DNA from: Sutcliffiella horikoshii
GTDB taxonomy: Bacteria; Bacillota; Bacilli; Bacillales; Bacillaceae_I
Length of the DNA stretch: 64,000 nucleotides
Direction: 5' to 3'
NCBI RefSeq assembly: GCF_021991925.1
Contig: NZ_RXZI01000010.1
Coordinates: 1-64,000, forward strand
A program made the translations under genes and the position numbers. Below, one piece after another: positions 34,740 through 44,239 of this stretch (its first letter is position 1; every line of letters starts with the position of its first letter). The notes under the pieces are model-generated. The model did not search any database. It had not been told where the DNA came from and worked only from the letters and a program-made list of their open reading frames with translations.

Positions 34740-36731
34740 CTACAATTTAAACCTCTTTATCAACTCGCTGAGATCCTCACTCATGGCGAGCAACTCTTCA
34801 GCCGAATAAGCGATACTGCTAATCGCTTTCACTTGCTCGTCGGTGGAAGCGGCAATTTCTTCGGTGCCTGCAGCAGATTGCTCAGCAATGGCGGAGATGC
34901 TTTGAACGGAGGCGAGCACCTCTTCCTTTGACTCGTTCATTGCGTTCATGTTGTCCATGATCTCCTCGATGAACCCTACAATGGAGCGAATGTTGGTGGC
35001 GATTTCCCCAAAGGATTCGCCGGTATCCTTTACAGCGGCACTCTGCTCGCCGGAGATTTGATTCGTCCTCTCCATCTCTTCTACAATCACCTTGGACTCT
35101 TCCTGGATACTCGAAATCGTTTCTTTTATGTGATGCGTCGAATCAGCAGTCTGCTCGGCAAGCTTCCTCACTTCGGTTGCGACGACCGCAAATCCACGGC
35201 CATGTTCTCCGGCGCGTGCCGCTTCTATGCTTGCATTTAACGCCAACAGATTCGTCTGATTGGAAATTTCATTGATGGTGTGTGTGATTTCTTCGATACT
35301 ATTGATTTTCTCCGTAAACTGGGTCATCAACCCATTGAGGCTGATCACGATCTCCGTTGATTCATGCGTGTGCCCCTGAAGGGCTTCTAGTTTCCTTACA
35401 CCCATTTCATTGGCCGTGATGATTTGTCCAGAAAGTGCGTCCAGCTTCTCCTGTTTAGATAAAACATCTTCTATATGATCGGCAAGATTTTGTGTGCGGG
35501 AGCTTGTGCCCTCAAGGTCGGTCGCTTGTTGAACCGCTCCTTTTGAAACCTCTTCAATGGCACGGTTCATCTCTTCGCTCGTTGCGGAGACCTCTTCCGT
35601 GACGGCACTCATATCCTCCACGGCCACCTTCACTTTTTGAGAAGAATCTGCCACCGTCCCGATCATCTCGCGCATGTTAACAAGCATTGTTTTAAAAGAA
35701 GTTGCCAACACTCCGATTTCATCTTTGGAGCGAACCTCGATATCTCCTGTTAAATCTCCTTCTGCCACCTTGGTCACTTCGGTGTTCAGCTTTAAGATCG
35801 GTCTAGTAATATAGCGAGCTAGTAAAATGGTAGAGATCGTCGCGACAACCAGAGCGATGATCCCCACGATGATGATGGTTCGCAGAATGCCACTTGCCAG
35901 TGCAAGCATGTCTTTCTCTACGAACACTCCACCAATTTTCCAACCGGTCTTATCGATGGTATTGAATGCAAGTATCCTTTTCTGCCCGTCGTACGTATAT
36001 CTTTGTACCCCATCCTTCGCTTCCTCTTGGTAAATATTATCGATAAAAGGTAGATCCTGCTCTAGAAGATTCTCCCCCACCAATGTAGGGTGTACCAACG
36101 CTACCCCATTTCTATCCAAAAGAATGCTGTAACCGCCATATCCTAACTCTTTTTGGGAAACCAATTCCTCCAAAGAAGAAAGGTTTATGTCAGTTGCAAG
36201 AACCCCTTGAACGATTCCATTTGCAGTTACCGCTTTAGCAAGCGTGATGACAGGCTCATTTGTACTTGTATCTATATAGACATCTGTATAGATGACTTCG
36301 CCCGGACTAAGCATGGCAGCTGTGTACCAGTCCCTAGTGGTCGGATCGAAATCAGCCGGCAGCTCTACGGATGGAGAAGAATGGAATTCCTTTTCCTTCG
36401 TTGCCAGATATAGCACCTGCATACTTGGGTAGTTTTCCAATACCTGATTGAACCCTTCTAACATGGTATTTTGGTTAGAAGATGAACCATCTACTAAGAA
36501 GTCACTGACTAATGAAGTACTCCCATAAGATGTCAGGACACTAGAATAGTTATCTAAATAAATTTGAATGGTCTTTTCAAGGTCCCCCATGGCCGCTTCC
36601 GCATCTGCCACCACATCTTGATCTATCTTCCCTTTTGCCTGGTTGTATGTAACGATTCCAACACTTGCTATTATCAGGAATATGAGTAGCAAAAACGAAA
36701 AGACCAGTTTGCCTCGTAATGATGTAAACAT
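34740..36731 (-). CDS. Methyl-accepting chemotaxis protein with dCache sensor
   Basis: A 663-residue transmembrane chemoreceptor. TM1 about 9-30; extracytoplasmic dCache domain about 33-270 with the [34 protein letters not shown] amine/amino-acid-type region; TM2 about 280-303; HAMP about 304-357; cytoplasmic signalling tip [40 protein letters not shown] (about 505-545). It signals through CheW/CheA to the flagellum. The ATG at 36731 follows AAAGGAGAC; an in-frame start 45 nt earlier does not have a site. Ligand unknown. Single gene. Confidence 0.93.
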   Translation of the reverse strand: MFTSLRGKLVFSFLLLIFLIIASVGIVTYNQAKGKIDQDVVADAEAAMGDLEKTIQIYLDNYSSVLTSYGSTSLVSDFLVDGSSSNQNTMLEGFNQVLENYPSMQVLYLATKEKEFHSSPSVELPADFDPTTRDWYTAAMLSPGEVIYTDVYIDTSTNEPVITLAKAVTANGIVQGVLATDINLSSLEELVSQKELGYGGYSILLDRNGVALVHPTLVGENLLEQDLPFIDNIYQEEAKDGVQRYTYDGQKRILAFNTIDKTGWKIGGVFVEKDMLALASGILRTIIIVGIIALVVATISTILLARYITRPILKLNTEVTKVAEGDLTGDIEVRSKDEIGVLATSFKTMLVNMREMIGTVADSSQKVKVAVEDMSAVTEEVSATSEEMNRAIEEVSKGAVQQATDLEGTSSRTQNLADHIEDVLSKQEKLDALSGQIITANEMGVRKLEALQGHTHESTEIVISLNGLMTQFTEKINSIEEITHTINEISNQTNLLALNASIEAARAGEHGRGFAVVATEVRKLAEQTADSTHHIKETISSIQEESKVIVEEMERTNQISGEQSAAVKDTGESFGEIATNIRSIVGFIEEIMDNMNAMNESKEEVLASVQSISAIAEQSAAGTEEIAASTDEQVKAISSIAYSAEELLAMSEDLSELIKRFKL

Positions 36732-36831
36732 GTATGTGTCTCCTTTGTTTTTAACAGATAAATATTTTATCGACATAGGATATTAAATGTTAAGAAACAA
36801 AGGAGAAGTCTTTATTTTTCGAAAAAATCAT

Positions 36832-37245
36832 TTACAGCCGCGCCGTCACTAGCGCTCCCATTCCAACGATTATAAACAAGATGCTCAGATACACAGCCAG
36901 CATTCCCACTTCCACCGTTTCCACCCCAAGGAACGCAAGTGTCACGACAATAGCTGCGCTGCCTATGAACACGAAATATAAGGCTCCCAAGAAATAGCGT
37001 TTCATCAATAGCATACTGCGCTCATCAAATTCCGGTAACTTCCGCTTCCTTTTCTTACGTAAGTACATGAACAAGAGCACCAAGACAAGCCCTCCCAAGG
37101 TTCCGCCAAACATGGAAAGTAAAAGGCTATAATCAAAAACCCCTTCTTCCCGGCCGATTATATAGATCCCTAAAGTTCCGCCAATCTGCATGCATATTAA
37201 GATGACTCCCCATGTCAACCAGAACCATTTCTTCTTATTCTTCAT
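36832..37245 (-). CDS. Four-helix membrane protein paired with an XRE regulator
   Basis: A 137-residue protein with four hydrophobic helices (about 9-29, 41-61, 85-106 and 115-135) and a cytoplasmic loop RKKRKRKLPEFDERSMLLMKRYF. The DERxxxxxxR loop between two helix pairs is typical of small membrane proteins encoded with short XRE regulators in Bacillus (YozG/DUF2178-like units). It starts inside the end of the regulator gene (11-nt overlap). Function unknown. Confidence 0.72.
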   Translation of the reverse strand: MKNKKKWFWLTWGVILICMQIGGTLGIYIIGREEGVFDYSLLLSMFGGTLGGLVLVLLFMYLRKKRKRKLPEFDERSMLLMKRYFLGALYFVFIGSAAIVVTLAFLGVETVEVGMLAVYLSILFIIVGMGALVTARL

Positions 37246-37462
37246 CCCCTATTCCCCCTTTTTCCTCTTCTAGATAAAACATCTCCTCCATCGGCACATC
37301 AAAATAGGCAATCAATTTGAGGGCCAACTCCAGACTTGGATTGTATTTATTTTTCTCAATGGCATTCACCGTTTGCCTGGTGATTTGCAGATCCTCGGCC
37401 ATCTTGATCTGGGTAATTCCACGCTTTTGCCGGATTTCTTTGATGTGATTGATTACTGCCAC
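37235..37462 (-). CDS. Small XRE-family transcriptional regulator
   Basis: A 75-residue protein that is almost only an HTH_3 domain: MAVINHIKEIRQKRGITQIKMAEDLQITRQTVNAIEKNKYNPSLELALKLIAYFDVPMEEMF. The GTG at 37462 is chosen because GGAGGGG lies 6 nt upstream and it gives the normal length; the open frame extends 93 nt further without support. Two perfect palindromes flank its promoter, so it very likely represses itself and the membrane protein gene. Confidence 0.85.
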   Translation of the reverse strand: MAVINHIKEIRQKRGITQIKMAEDLQITRQTVNAIEKNKYNPSLELALKLIAYFDVPMEEMFYLEEEKGGIGDEE

Positions 37463-37482
37463 GGGCGTCCCCTCCATAAAAG

Positions 37483-37546
37483 GTAAAGATATCTTTACAT
37501 TGACTATAAACAAAAAAAGGAAATGTGTAAAGATATCTTTACACAA
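37483..37546 (-). promoter_or_regulatory. XRE promoter with two identical palindromic operators
   Basis: GTAAAGATATCTTTAC occurs at 37483-37498 and 37527-37542, centres 44 bp apart; the second extends to 11-bp arms. Between them on the minus strand is a sigma-A promoter TTTACA-N17-TATAGT (37503-37531). One operator overlaps the -35 box and the other lies just after the -10 box. Confidence 0.85.
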
Positions 37547-37562
37547 TTTCCTCATAAAAAAT

Positions 37563-38666
37563 TTACACAGTCGCTTTTCGCTCCATAAGATTCAACCCGA
37601 TCCCCATAAAGAGGATGCCCATGAAAAATAAAACGGAGGATGGAAGGAGAAATTGCGACCAGGACCAATCCAAGAGGGTTGCGCCCTTCAGCATTTCCAT
37701 CCCGTAGGTCATCGGGATCAGTTTGGACAAGGTGAGCAAAGCCTCAGATTGAACGATTTCCAGCGGCCAGTATGCGCCTCCGATCATGGCCATACTCACT
37801 GATATCAACGGGATGACTGCATCCAATTGCCTTGGATTGGTGGCAAGCGCGCTGATGAGTATGCCAAGGGACACGATCGCAAACAAAAATGGAATGACCA
37901 CAAGGAAAATCATTGGATATCCTCCTCTTAGGTCCACTCCTAAAACGAAATGAAAAATGGAATAAACGAGTGTCAGTTGCGCGTATCCCAACAAAAAACT
38001 GAAGCTTACATGTCCCAAGTACAGCTGAACCTTGGTTAAAGGAGATAAGATCATCCGATTCCACATTCCATTTCTCTTTTGCTCCAAAACAGTACTGACC
38101 GTGTAGGTGACCGTGATGATCACAAAGAAAAGTGAAAATCCGAACAAGGCCTGCAGAGAAGAATCATAGATGAACTCAGTTTCTTTAAAGGATTTTTCTG
38201 AAACCGCATAGAGACTGCTGCTTTCTTTTACCTTCTCTCTCAACTCATCTGTTGAAACATCGAGCCTTTGAGCTGCTGTAGTAAGCGTACGTTCTGACTG
38301 CAGCACGTTTGCTACATGCGCCTCCATCAGCGTTGTGTTGGGAGTGGTGGCACTAAGATAGAGTTTGTACCGATCCTTCTCCAATTGCAGCCCGATATCA
38401 ACCGTTCCTTTTTCGAGTTTTTCCTTCACAGCGGTTTCCTGTTCAGAAACAAACATGGTATCCTCCGCTTTTGCATTTAATGCCTGTATCATTTCTGTTT
38501 GTTCCGCTTCGGTAAGGGTGGTTGAATAAACAGGGACCTCTACCGGAGCACCTTGGTTCACCTGCCCTAAGGCAAGGGCAAACACAAACGTTAAAACAAT
38601 CATTCCGATTACTGCAAAAGGCTGTCTTTTTAAATACTGAAAATGGTTGATTAGAATCGCCCTCAT
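37563..38666 (-). CDS. ABC-2 type exporter permease (LnrN-like)
   Basis: A 367-residue ABC-2 permease: one N-terminal helix (about 18-35), a large extracytoplasmic region to about 165, then five to six helices ending at about 360. Last gene of the exporter operon, directly after its sister permease (stop and start adjacent). With the ATPase it should pump an amphiphilic compound; LnrLMN of B. subtilis, which it resembles in size and order, gives resistance to linearmycin polyenes. Identity with LnrN is not certain. Confidence 0.78.
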   Translation of the reverse strand: MRAILINHFQYLKRQPFAVIGMIVLTFVFALALGQVNQGAPVEVPVYSTTLTEAEQTEMIQALNAKAEDTMFVSEQETAVKEKLEKGTVDIGLQLEKDRYKLYLSATTPNTTLMEAHVANVLQSERTLTTAAQRLDVSTDELREKVKESSSLYAVSEKSFKETEFIYDSSLQALFGFSLFFVIITVTYTVSTVLEQKRNGMWNRMILSPLTKVQLYLGHVSFSFLLGYAQLTLVYSIFHFVLGVDLRGGYPMIFLVVIPFLFAIVSLGILISALATNPRQLDAVIPLISVSMAMIGGAYWPLEIVQSEALLTLSKLIPMTYGMEMLKGATLLDWSWSQFLLPSSVLFFMGILFMGIGLNLMERKATV

Positions 38667-39929
38667 TTAGATCAACCTCCTTTTTGGAAAAATAGGAATG
38701 GCTATCAAGATGAGGCCAATACTCACCACCGCTAAGCGGAAAAGATGATCGGTCACACCTGCAAGCTCTCCTCCACTTAATATTTTCAGGTATCCTTGCA
38801 GGGCCGCCCCATTTGGCGTAAAGGAGGCGATGGTAAACATCGTGTCGGAAACCTCATTCCAAGGGACAAAGCTTCCGCCCAAGAAAGCAAACACACTGAC
38901 AAGGAATCCCGAAAACATGGTAGAAATCCGTTGCGTTTCAAAGCGATAATTCAACGCAGTGATCAACACTGCCATCGAACCGACCACAAAGCTGAAGAAA
39001 AGGGTGATGGTAAAGAATGCTAGGAGATCCGGCCAGATTACCTGGTAAATCACCGCTGCCAATCCGTATAGGGCACAAAGTTGCAAAAAGCAAATCAAGA
39101 CGGCTGATAACCACTTGCTTGTCGCGTACGTCCAAGGGTTTGTATTGGTTAACAGGATGCGGTCATACACAAATGTTGCTTTTTCGTAATAGGCATAACC
39201 CGCAACAAAGGACACCACATACAAAGCAAACATTGTACTCATACCCACTGCAAAATAGCCAAAGGAATCCACCGGCACCTTCCCGTCCACCGTTATTGTT
39301 TCACCGATGACCTCCGCTATCGCGTCAAACTCCGGTGCGGCCAGGTTTGATTGTTGGGCCTCTTGTGTCAATACCGTATGCAATCGCATCTGGTCGGTAA
39401 AGTTCTCCACCACATCTGAGATGACACTGGCTTCTAGTCCTTTTTCCTCGTTCAGGTAGAGCTGCAAGTCTTTCGTTGTTTGCTGATTGAAAAATTGCCC
39501 TTTCCACGTTTCAAAGCGAAGAGATTTAGGAAAATGAATGACTCCTGCATAGTAGTCATTTTGCAAGGTTGCTGTCAAATCTTGTCTTTCTGTCACCGTT
39601 ATCAGATTTTGGAGTTCCTCCTTCATTACTGTATCCACGAGTAACTCTGGCATGGAAGTCTGTTCGGCAGCTTCTAGGATGGAAACTCTTGCTTGGTCAG
39701 GGATTCCCTCAGATTGCATCCATTCGTCGAATTGCTTTAGCTCGGCTTTGAGGTTGCCTGGGTCAATGACCGCAACCTGAGCATTCAATGTGATGTCCCC
39801 GCTAGCATTTCCCCCTAAGGCAAAACCAAGGATGGTAATTAACACAAATGGCATCGCGAGCAAGATCAGGACTTCTTTTTTATCCCGAAGTAAGTGAAGG
39901 AGATCTTTTTTGATAAATGCACGTAACAC
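38667..39929 (-). CDS. ABC-2 type exporter permease (LnrM-like)
   Basis: A 420-residue ABC-2 permease with an N-terminal helix (about 23-41, VLILLAMPFVLITILGFALG), a long extracytoplasmic domain (about 42-225) and six C-terminal helices. Helix layout matches the following gene, and the two form the heterodimeric pore. It begins 13 bp after the ATPase gene. Confidence 0.78.
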   Translation of the reverse strand: MLRAFIKKDLLHLLRDKKEVLILLAMPFVLITILGFALGGNASGDITLNAQVAVIDPGNLKAELKQFDEWMQSEGIPDQARVSILEAAEQTSMPELLVDTVMKEELQNLITVTERQDLTATLQNDYYAGVIHFPKSLRFETWKGQFFNQQTTKDLQLYLNEEKGLEASVISDVVENFTDQMRLHTVLTQEAQQSNLAAPEFDAIAEVIGETITVDGKVPVDSFGYFAVGMSTMFALYVVSFVAGYAYYEKATFVYDRILLTNTNPWTYATSKWLSAVLICFLQLCALYGLAAVIYQVIWPDLLAFFTITLFFSFVVGSMAVLITALNYRFETQRISTMFSGFLVSVFAFLGGSFVPWNEVSDTMFTIASFTPNGAALQGYLKILSGGELAGVTDHLFRLAVVSIGLILIAIPIFPKRRLI

Positions 39930-39942
39930 GTGGACGCTCCCC

Positions 39943-40875
39943 CTAATCCCGAAGCTTGCGACCTGTCAGATGCAAAAAGACATCTTCGAGTGTCGGCGCT
40001 TTTATTTGTATGCCCTTGAGGGGACTATCTGTCTGCTTGGCAGCATGGAAAACGTCTTCTAGGAGGTTTATTTTCTTCGGTGCTAACAGGATGATTTTCT
40101 TTTCCAACGTTGTCACGGTAGAGATGGCTGGGTTGGACTCCAGCTTTCCGATGAAGTCCGGCTTTATCTTTTCTACTTCCACTTCGATCGTGTGCTCAGA
40201 CGAGAGGATATTCTTCACTTCGTCCTTTGTCCCGGAGGCGATCACTTCCCCGCGGTCCATGATATAAAGACGCCGACAGAGGAATTCGACTTCCTCCATG
40301 TAATGACTTGTGTAAAGGACCGTAATCCCATTTTCCTCGTTCAACTTCTTCACCGTTTCGAGGATATAATTTCTTGATTGCGGGTCGATCCCGACCGTTG
40401 GCTCATCCATGATCAAGATTTCCGGCCGGTGTAGCAAAGCCACCGCAATATTAAGACGACGCTTCATCCCCCCGGAAAATTGCTTGACGGGCTCTTTTTG
40501 CCGCTTTTCCAGGCCTACTAATGTCAAAACCTCTTCTATGCGTTGTTTCCGTTCATTTTTTGACAGTTTATAAATCTTTGCAAAAAAACTCATATTTTCA
40601 TAGGCTGTGAGCTCAGGGAAGACGGCAATTTCTTGTGGAACCACCCCAAGAATCTCTCGGAGGTGCTGCGGCTGCTCTTTGACGCTTTCCCCTTTGAGTA
40701 AAACATCCCCACTTGTCGGCTGGACAAGGGAGGAAAGCATGGATATGGTGGTGGACTTGCCTGCTCCATTGGGACCAAGCAATCCCACCGTTTCCCCTTT
40801 TTCCAGATATAAATTAACACCTTTAACGGCTTGGCTGTTTTTGAACGATTTTGTCAGTTGAATGGCTTCTAGCAT
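39943..40875 (-). CDS. ABC exporter ATPase (LnrL-like)
   Basis: A 310-residue ATPase: Walker A GPNGAGKST (about 34-42), Q-loop VPQEIAVFPELTAYEN, signature FSGGMKRR, Walker B ILIMDEPTVGIDP and H-loop YTSHYMEE; the C-terminal 80 residues form the DrrA-type extension. The LnrL protein of B. subtilis has about this length. First gene of the three-gene exporter unit, located after the two-component and DUF58 genes. Likely induced by the linked LnrJK-like system (inference). Confidence 0.83.
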   Translation of the reverse strand: MLEAIQLTKSFKNSQAVKGVNLYLEKGETVGLLGPNGAGKSTTISMLSSLVQPTSGDVLLKGESVKEQPQHLREILGVVPQEIAVFPELTAYENMSFFAKIYKLSKNERKQRIEEVLTLVGLEKRQKEPVKQFSGGMKRRLNIAVALLHRPEILIMDEPTVGIDPQSRNYILETVKKLNEENGITVLYTSHYMEEVEFLCRRLYIMDRGEVIASGTKDEVKNILSSEHTIEVEVEKIKPDFIGKLESNPAISTVTTLEKKIILLAPKKINLLEDVFHAAKQTDSPLKGIQIKAPTLEDVFLHLTGRKLRD

Positions 40876-41029
40876 ATGGATGCCCCCTTTGTTACTTCTA
40901 CTATACTATCGGTGGGAGGAGAGTTAACCTGAAGAAGGTCATTAGTTTCGGAGGATGGGGGTGACTTTAGTCATTTTTACGCAAGGGTCCTTACTCAAAA
41001 AAGCAACAAAGTTTACGAAAACAACCTTT

Positions 41030-41060
41030 AGCAAAAAAAATAGGCGAAGCACATGCTTCA
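41030..41060 (-). terminator. Terminator at the end of the DUF58 gene
   Basis: On the minus strand GGTGAAGCA, TG, TGCTTCGCC, then TATTTTTTTT. The hairpin includes the DUF58 stop codon, so it should end the kinase-regulator-DUF58 transcript before the exporter genes. Confidence 0.75.
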
Positions 41061-42326
41061 CCCCACAACCTTCCTTTTTGCCTGAAATGGTATTCTCACC
41101 ATTTTCACACCTTCTCCTATACCCTCCAGGGCGAATGCCTCTGTGGATTGCGGTAGATTCCACTTCTCGATTGTCACTTGTTCTGCACAGGCAATCACAT
41201 ATGGATATGCTTGCGCATGCTGATGGAGGACTTGAGCAAACATCGAATTTGGGATCATCACATTTTCCACCTGGATTCGGGCCAGCAGCATTAAAGCAGC
41301 ATGTAGCTGTTGCTTGCCCTCTCCTGCATTCAACACGATATACGACGGACTCCCGAACTTCTTGATGTTCACCAGAATCGAGATTGTAATGTTGTGCTTT
41401 GTGGCATATTGCACCAAAAAAGCCACCCCGCGAAGCTTCTCCTCTAAACTGCTTGTGCTGATATCAATGATGAATAGCCAGGATAATTGGGAGGTCCGCT
41501 CATACACTTTGGACTGCAGACTAGCCATTCTGGCCGTTGCCTTCCAATGAATCTGTCCGAAGGAATCACCATTTACATATTCCCTTGTCCCAAGTACTTT
41601 ACTTTTCTCTTCAAATAATGAACTTCTGGAAGGCTGCTCCCCCTGTTTTTTCGGAAGGATTTTTTCAAGCCCCATTACCTGCTCACTTCTTGGGTAGACA
41701 ATCACTTCAAACTTCATCTTATCCCTTGTCTGAAGATACACCTTGCCCCACCCAAAGAAAGAATCAATTTCCATGTCGAATAACCGAAGCTTTGCAACCC
41801 CTCTTTTCACAGCGGTAAAGGGAAGCTCCACCTCCCATTGGCTTCTCCCAACCTGTTGAAAAGGAAAATGTAACTGATTGATATGTATTAGCTCAACTCC
41901 GTGCTGAAACAATAGGCTCTTGTCCGTCCCCACCCTTAGCTTCCCAAAAAATATCGGAAGAATACTGTTGTGGGTGATCCTTAGTCGTAACATTCCTTTA
42001 TCCTCGGTGAATAGCTTTAAACGCTCCTCGATTATGCGGATCTCAAGGCTTTTGGCCACATAGGAGAGATAGAAGAAGTTCCCCCACATATAAGCTAAAA
42101 TGGCGAAAAAAAGAAAAATCATCGGTGTGGAACCAAGGAAGATGGAGGCAGACAACAAAAGAAAAAGAACGGCATTCATCATCCGGTGCATTCTTTCGTT
42201 CTCAATCTGTTGCTCCCACCCGCTCCATTCCCCATTTGTATATTGTCTGGACTTCTTACCCCTGACCCGATCTTTTATCCGTTGGAACCGTGTTTTCAAA
42301 TACAAATCATATTGGTTAGGATCCAT
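41058..42326 (-). CDS. DUF58 family membrane protein
   Basis: A 422-residue protein with two hydrophobic helices (about 48-82), a beta-rich central part and a DUF58 domain at about 235-345 with the signature GTREYVNGDSFGQIHWKATARM followed by a vWA-like LFIIDIS. DUF58 genes usually sit with a MoxR ATPase and a transglutaminase; neither is here. It lies 60 bp after the response regulator, in the same direction. Role unknown. Confidence 0.8.
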   Translation of the reverse strand: MDPNQYDLYLKTRFQRIKDRVRGKKSRQYTNGEWSGWEQQIENERMHRMMNAVLFLLLSASIFLGSTPMIFLFFAILAYMWGNFFYLSYVAKSLEIRIIEERLKLFTEDKGMLRLRITHNSILPIFFGKLRVGTDKSLLFQHGVELIHINQLHFPFQQVGRSQWEVELPFTAVKRGVAKLRLFDMEIDSFFGWGKVYLQTRDKMKFEVIVYPRSEQVMGLEKILPKKQGEQPSRSSLFEEKSKVLGTREYVNGDSFGQIHWKATARMASLQSKVYERTSQLSWLFIIDISTSSLEEKLRGVAFLVQYATKHNITISILVNIKKFGSPSYIVLNAGEGKQQLHAALMLLARIQVENVMIPNSMFAQVLHQHAQAYPYVIACAEQVTIEKWNLPQSTEAFALEGIGEGVKMVRIPFQAKRKVVG

Positions 42327-42386
42327 TTATCGTCCTCCTTTTTCCAGGCCTAGCTAAGGAAAATTCTTTTAAGCGGTTTCCTATTC

Positions 42387-43025
42387 TTACACAATCCCAT
42401 TCCGAATCGCAAAGATCGCAAGCTGGGTGCGATCCCTCAAACCAAGCTTCTGCAGAATGGCGGTCACATGATTTTTCACCGTGCCAACAGACAGGTGCAA
42501 GGCTTCTGCAATCTCTTGATTATTTTTCCCATCCCCGACAAGCTGTAAAATGGAGCGCTCCCGACTGGTCAACTCGACCAGCTCCATGACAGATGTCTCT
42601 TGCGGACGGTTGATCAACCTCGGCACCACCTTCCCCGCTACAGATGCGTCAATCGAGATCCCGCCCTTCAGACAGCTCTCGATCGAGGTCAATAGGCTCG
42701 CCGCATCCGCATCCTTCAAAAGATAGCCCAATGCCCCAAGCTTCAACGCCTCCATCGCATACTCGTCATCTGCGAAAGTGGTCAGTATCAACACTTTTGC
42801 CTTTGGGTCACGCTGCCTGATGACCTTGGTCGCTTCAATGCCCGTCATGACGGGCATACGAACATCCATCAGCACAAGATCGACAAGATGCTTTTCATAA
42901 GCGTCCACTGCCTCCTTCCCTGTTGCCACTTCAGCGACCACACGAAACGATGGGTGCTGCTCGATCATCACTTTTATGCCTTGTCGAACCAATGCCTGGT
43001 CCTCCGCTAGCAATATATTAATCAC
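42387..43025 (-). CDS. NarL/LuxR-type response regulator (LnrK-like)
   Basis: A 212-residue regulator. Receiver domain 1-120 with D8/D9-equivalent acids (LAEDQALVR), phospho-acceptor Asp in LVLMDVRMPVMTG (near 54) and the Lys of LLKDAD near 104. The LuxR helix-turn-helix (about 148-205) reads LTSRERSILQLVGDGKNNQEIAEALHLSVGTVKNHVTAILQKL. It overlaps the kinase gene by 4 nt. Expected to activate the exporter genes 1.5 kb downstream. Confidence 0.87.
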   Translation of the reverse strand: MINILLAEDQALVRQGIKVMIEQHPSFRVVAEVATGKEAVDAYEKHLVDLVLMDVRMPVMTGIEATKVIRQRDPKAKVLILTTFADDEYAMEALKLGALGYLLKDADAASLLTSIESCLKGGISIDASVAGKVVPRLINRPQETSVMELVELTSRERSILQLVGDGKNNQEIAEALHLSVGTVKNHVTAILQKLGLRDRTQLAIFAIRNGIV

Positions 43026-44158
43026 TTATATGTAACTCCTTTCAAAGGGAAAATTCCCTTCACTGTAAAATAACCCCCGGTGACTTCCCGCTCCATCCGA
43101 CCGTTCAGGCTTTCCATACGCTTCCGCATATTTTGTAGCCCGAAGCCTTCTTCCACAGGCATGGAAGCCTCCCTCTTATTTTCCACCTCAACCTGAAAGC
43201 TGTGCTCTCCCATGATTTCAAGTGTGATGGAGATTTCCTTTGAGCTCCCATGCCTCATCGCATTGGTGAGTCCCTCCTGCACAAATCGGTATAACGCAAT
43301 ATTTTGCTCATTGGTCAGGGGCTGCGAAAGCACACCGGTTTTTGTTGTCAACTGCACCCTCATCTGACTTTCCGCCTCTAACTTCCTTATCAGATGAATC
43401 ACAGACGAGATCCCCTGTTCCTCTTCCCCCTGCAAGGCCTTCACCGCTTTCCGCATTCCATCAAGGCTTTCCCGTGCCAACTGCTTGGACTGCTTCACCA
43501 TGGAGGCGACCTTCTCTTCGCCTGCAGCCTGCTCCGCCACTGCCAGCTGCATCATGAGCGCCGTCAGCTGGTGGCCGACCGAATCATGAATATCCCGTGC
43601 GATCCGGTTTCGTTCCTCGACTCTAGCAACCTCCTCATTTTCTATGACCTGCCTCTTCAGTGCACGATACTCCACCAACAAGCTTTTCCACTCTCTATCA
43701 AACTTTTCGTTGTCACGAAAGTACCGATGTATCAGCATCCCCGAAGCAGAAATCAATATCATTAAGAGGCAATGGTAATAAAATAAATCAGTGAATGCCA
43801 AAGCGCTAAGAGGCAGAAGGATAGGCAATAAAACGGCTATCAAAGTCAGAAGCGTTTGCTTCCTCTCTGTTGCTTGTGTGCCATCTAGTAATAAAAAATA
43901 AAACAGCAGCCAAGGCAATATATCAAATGGAGACAAAATAAATTGCTGCATGAAAACTACTGCAGAACTTGCAAGTAGATAGGCTGCCCATTTGGCTTTC
44001 CAGATCGGCAAGAAAAAATAAAGCCCCATATAAACCCCTGCCGTCAATAGATAACCAGCCAAATATGTACCTGCCATAGAATAATAGACAGGCATTATGA
44101 GGAGAATGGCGCAAACGAAACAAAGCTTTGCCCAAAGTAAACTGACCCTGCTGCCCAC
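43022..44158 (-). CDS. Sensor histidine kinase, HisKA_3 type (LnrJ-like)
   Basis: A 378-residue kinase with five to six N-terminal helices (about 8-145) and almost no external domain, as in intramembrane-sensing kinases that detect membrane-active antibiotics. HisKA_3 motif RNRIARDIHDSVGHQLTALMMQL with the phospho-His near 190; ATPase end EGFGLQNMRKRMESLNG. The start is a GTG with AAAGGTGGG about 8 nt upstream. First gene of the unit. Confidence 0.85.
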   Translation of the reverse strand: MGSRVSLLWAKLCFVCAILLIMPVYYSMAGTYLAGYLLTAGVYMGLYFFLPIWKAKWAAYLLASSAVVFMQQFILSPFDILPWLLFYFLLLDGTQATERKQTLLTLIAVLLPILLPLSALAFTDLFYYHCLLMILISASGMLIHRYFRDNEKFDREWKSLLVEYRALKRQVIENEEVARVEERNRIARDIHDSVGHQLTALMMQLAVAEQAAGEEKVASMVKQSKQLARESLDGMRKAVKALQGEEEQGISSVIHLIRKLEAESQMRVQLTTKTGVLSQPLTNEQNIALYRFVQEGLTNAMRHGSSKEISITLEIMGEHSFQVEVENKREASMPVEEGFGLQNMRKRMESLNGRMEREVTGGYFTVKGIFPLKGVTYK

Positions 44159-44239
44159 AAAACGTTCCCACCTTTATGTTATGAGTTTCCTGTTGCTGAC
44201 GATTCGGACCACCATTCATCTATTTAAACAAATGTTTGT

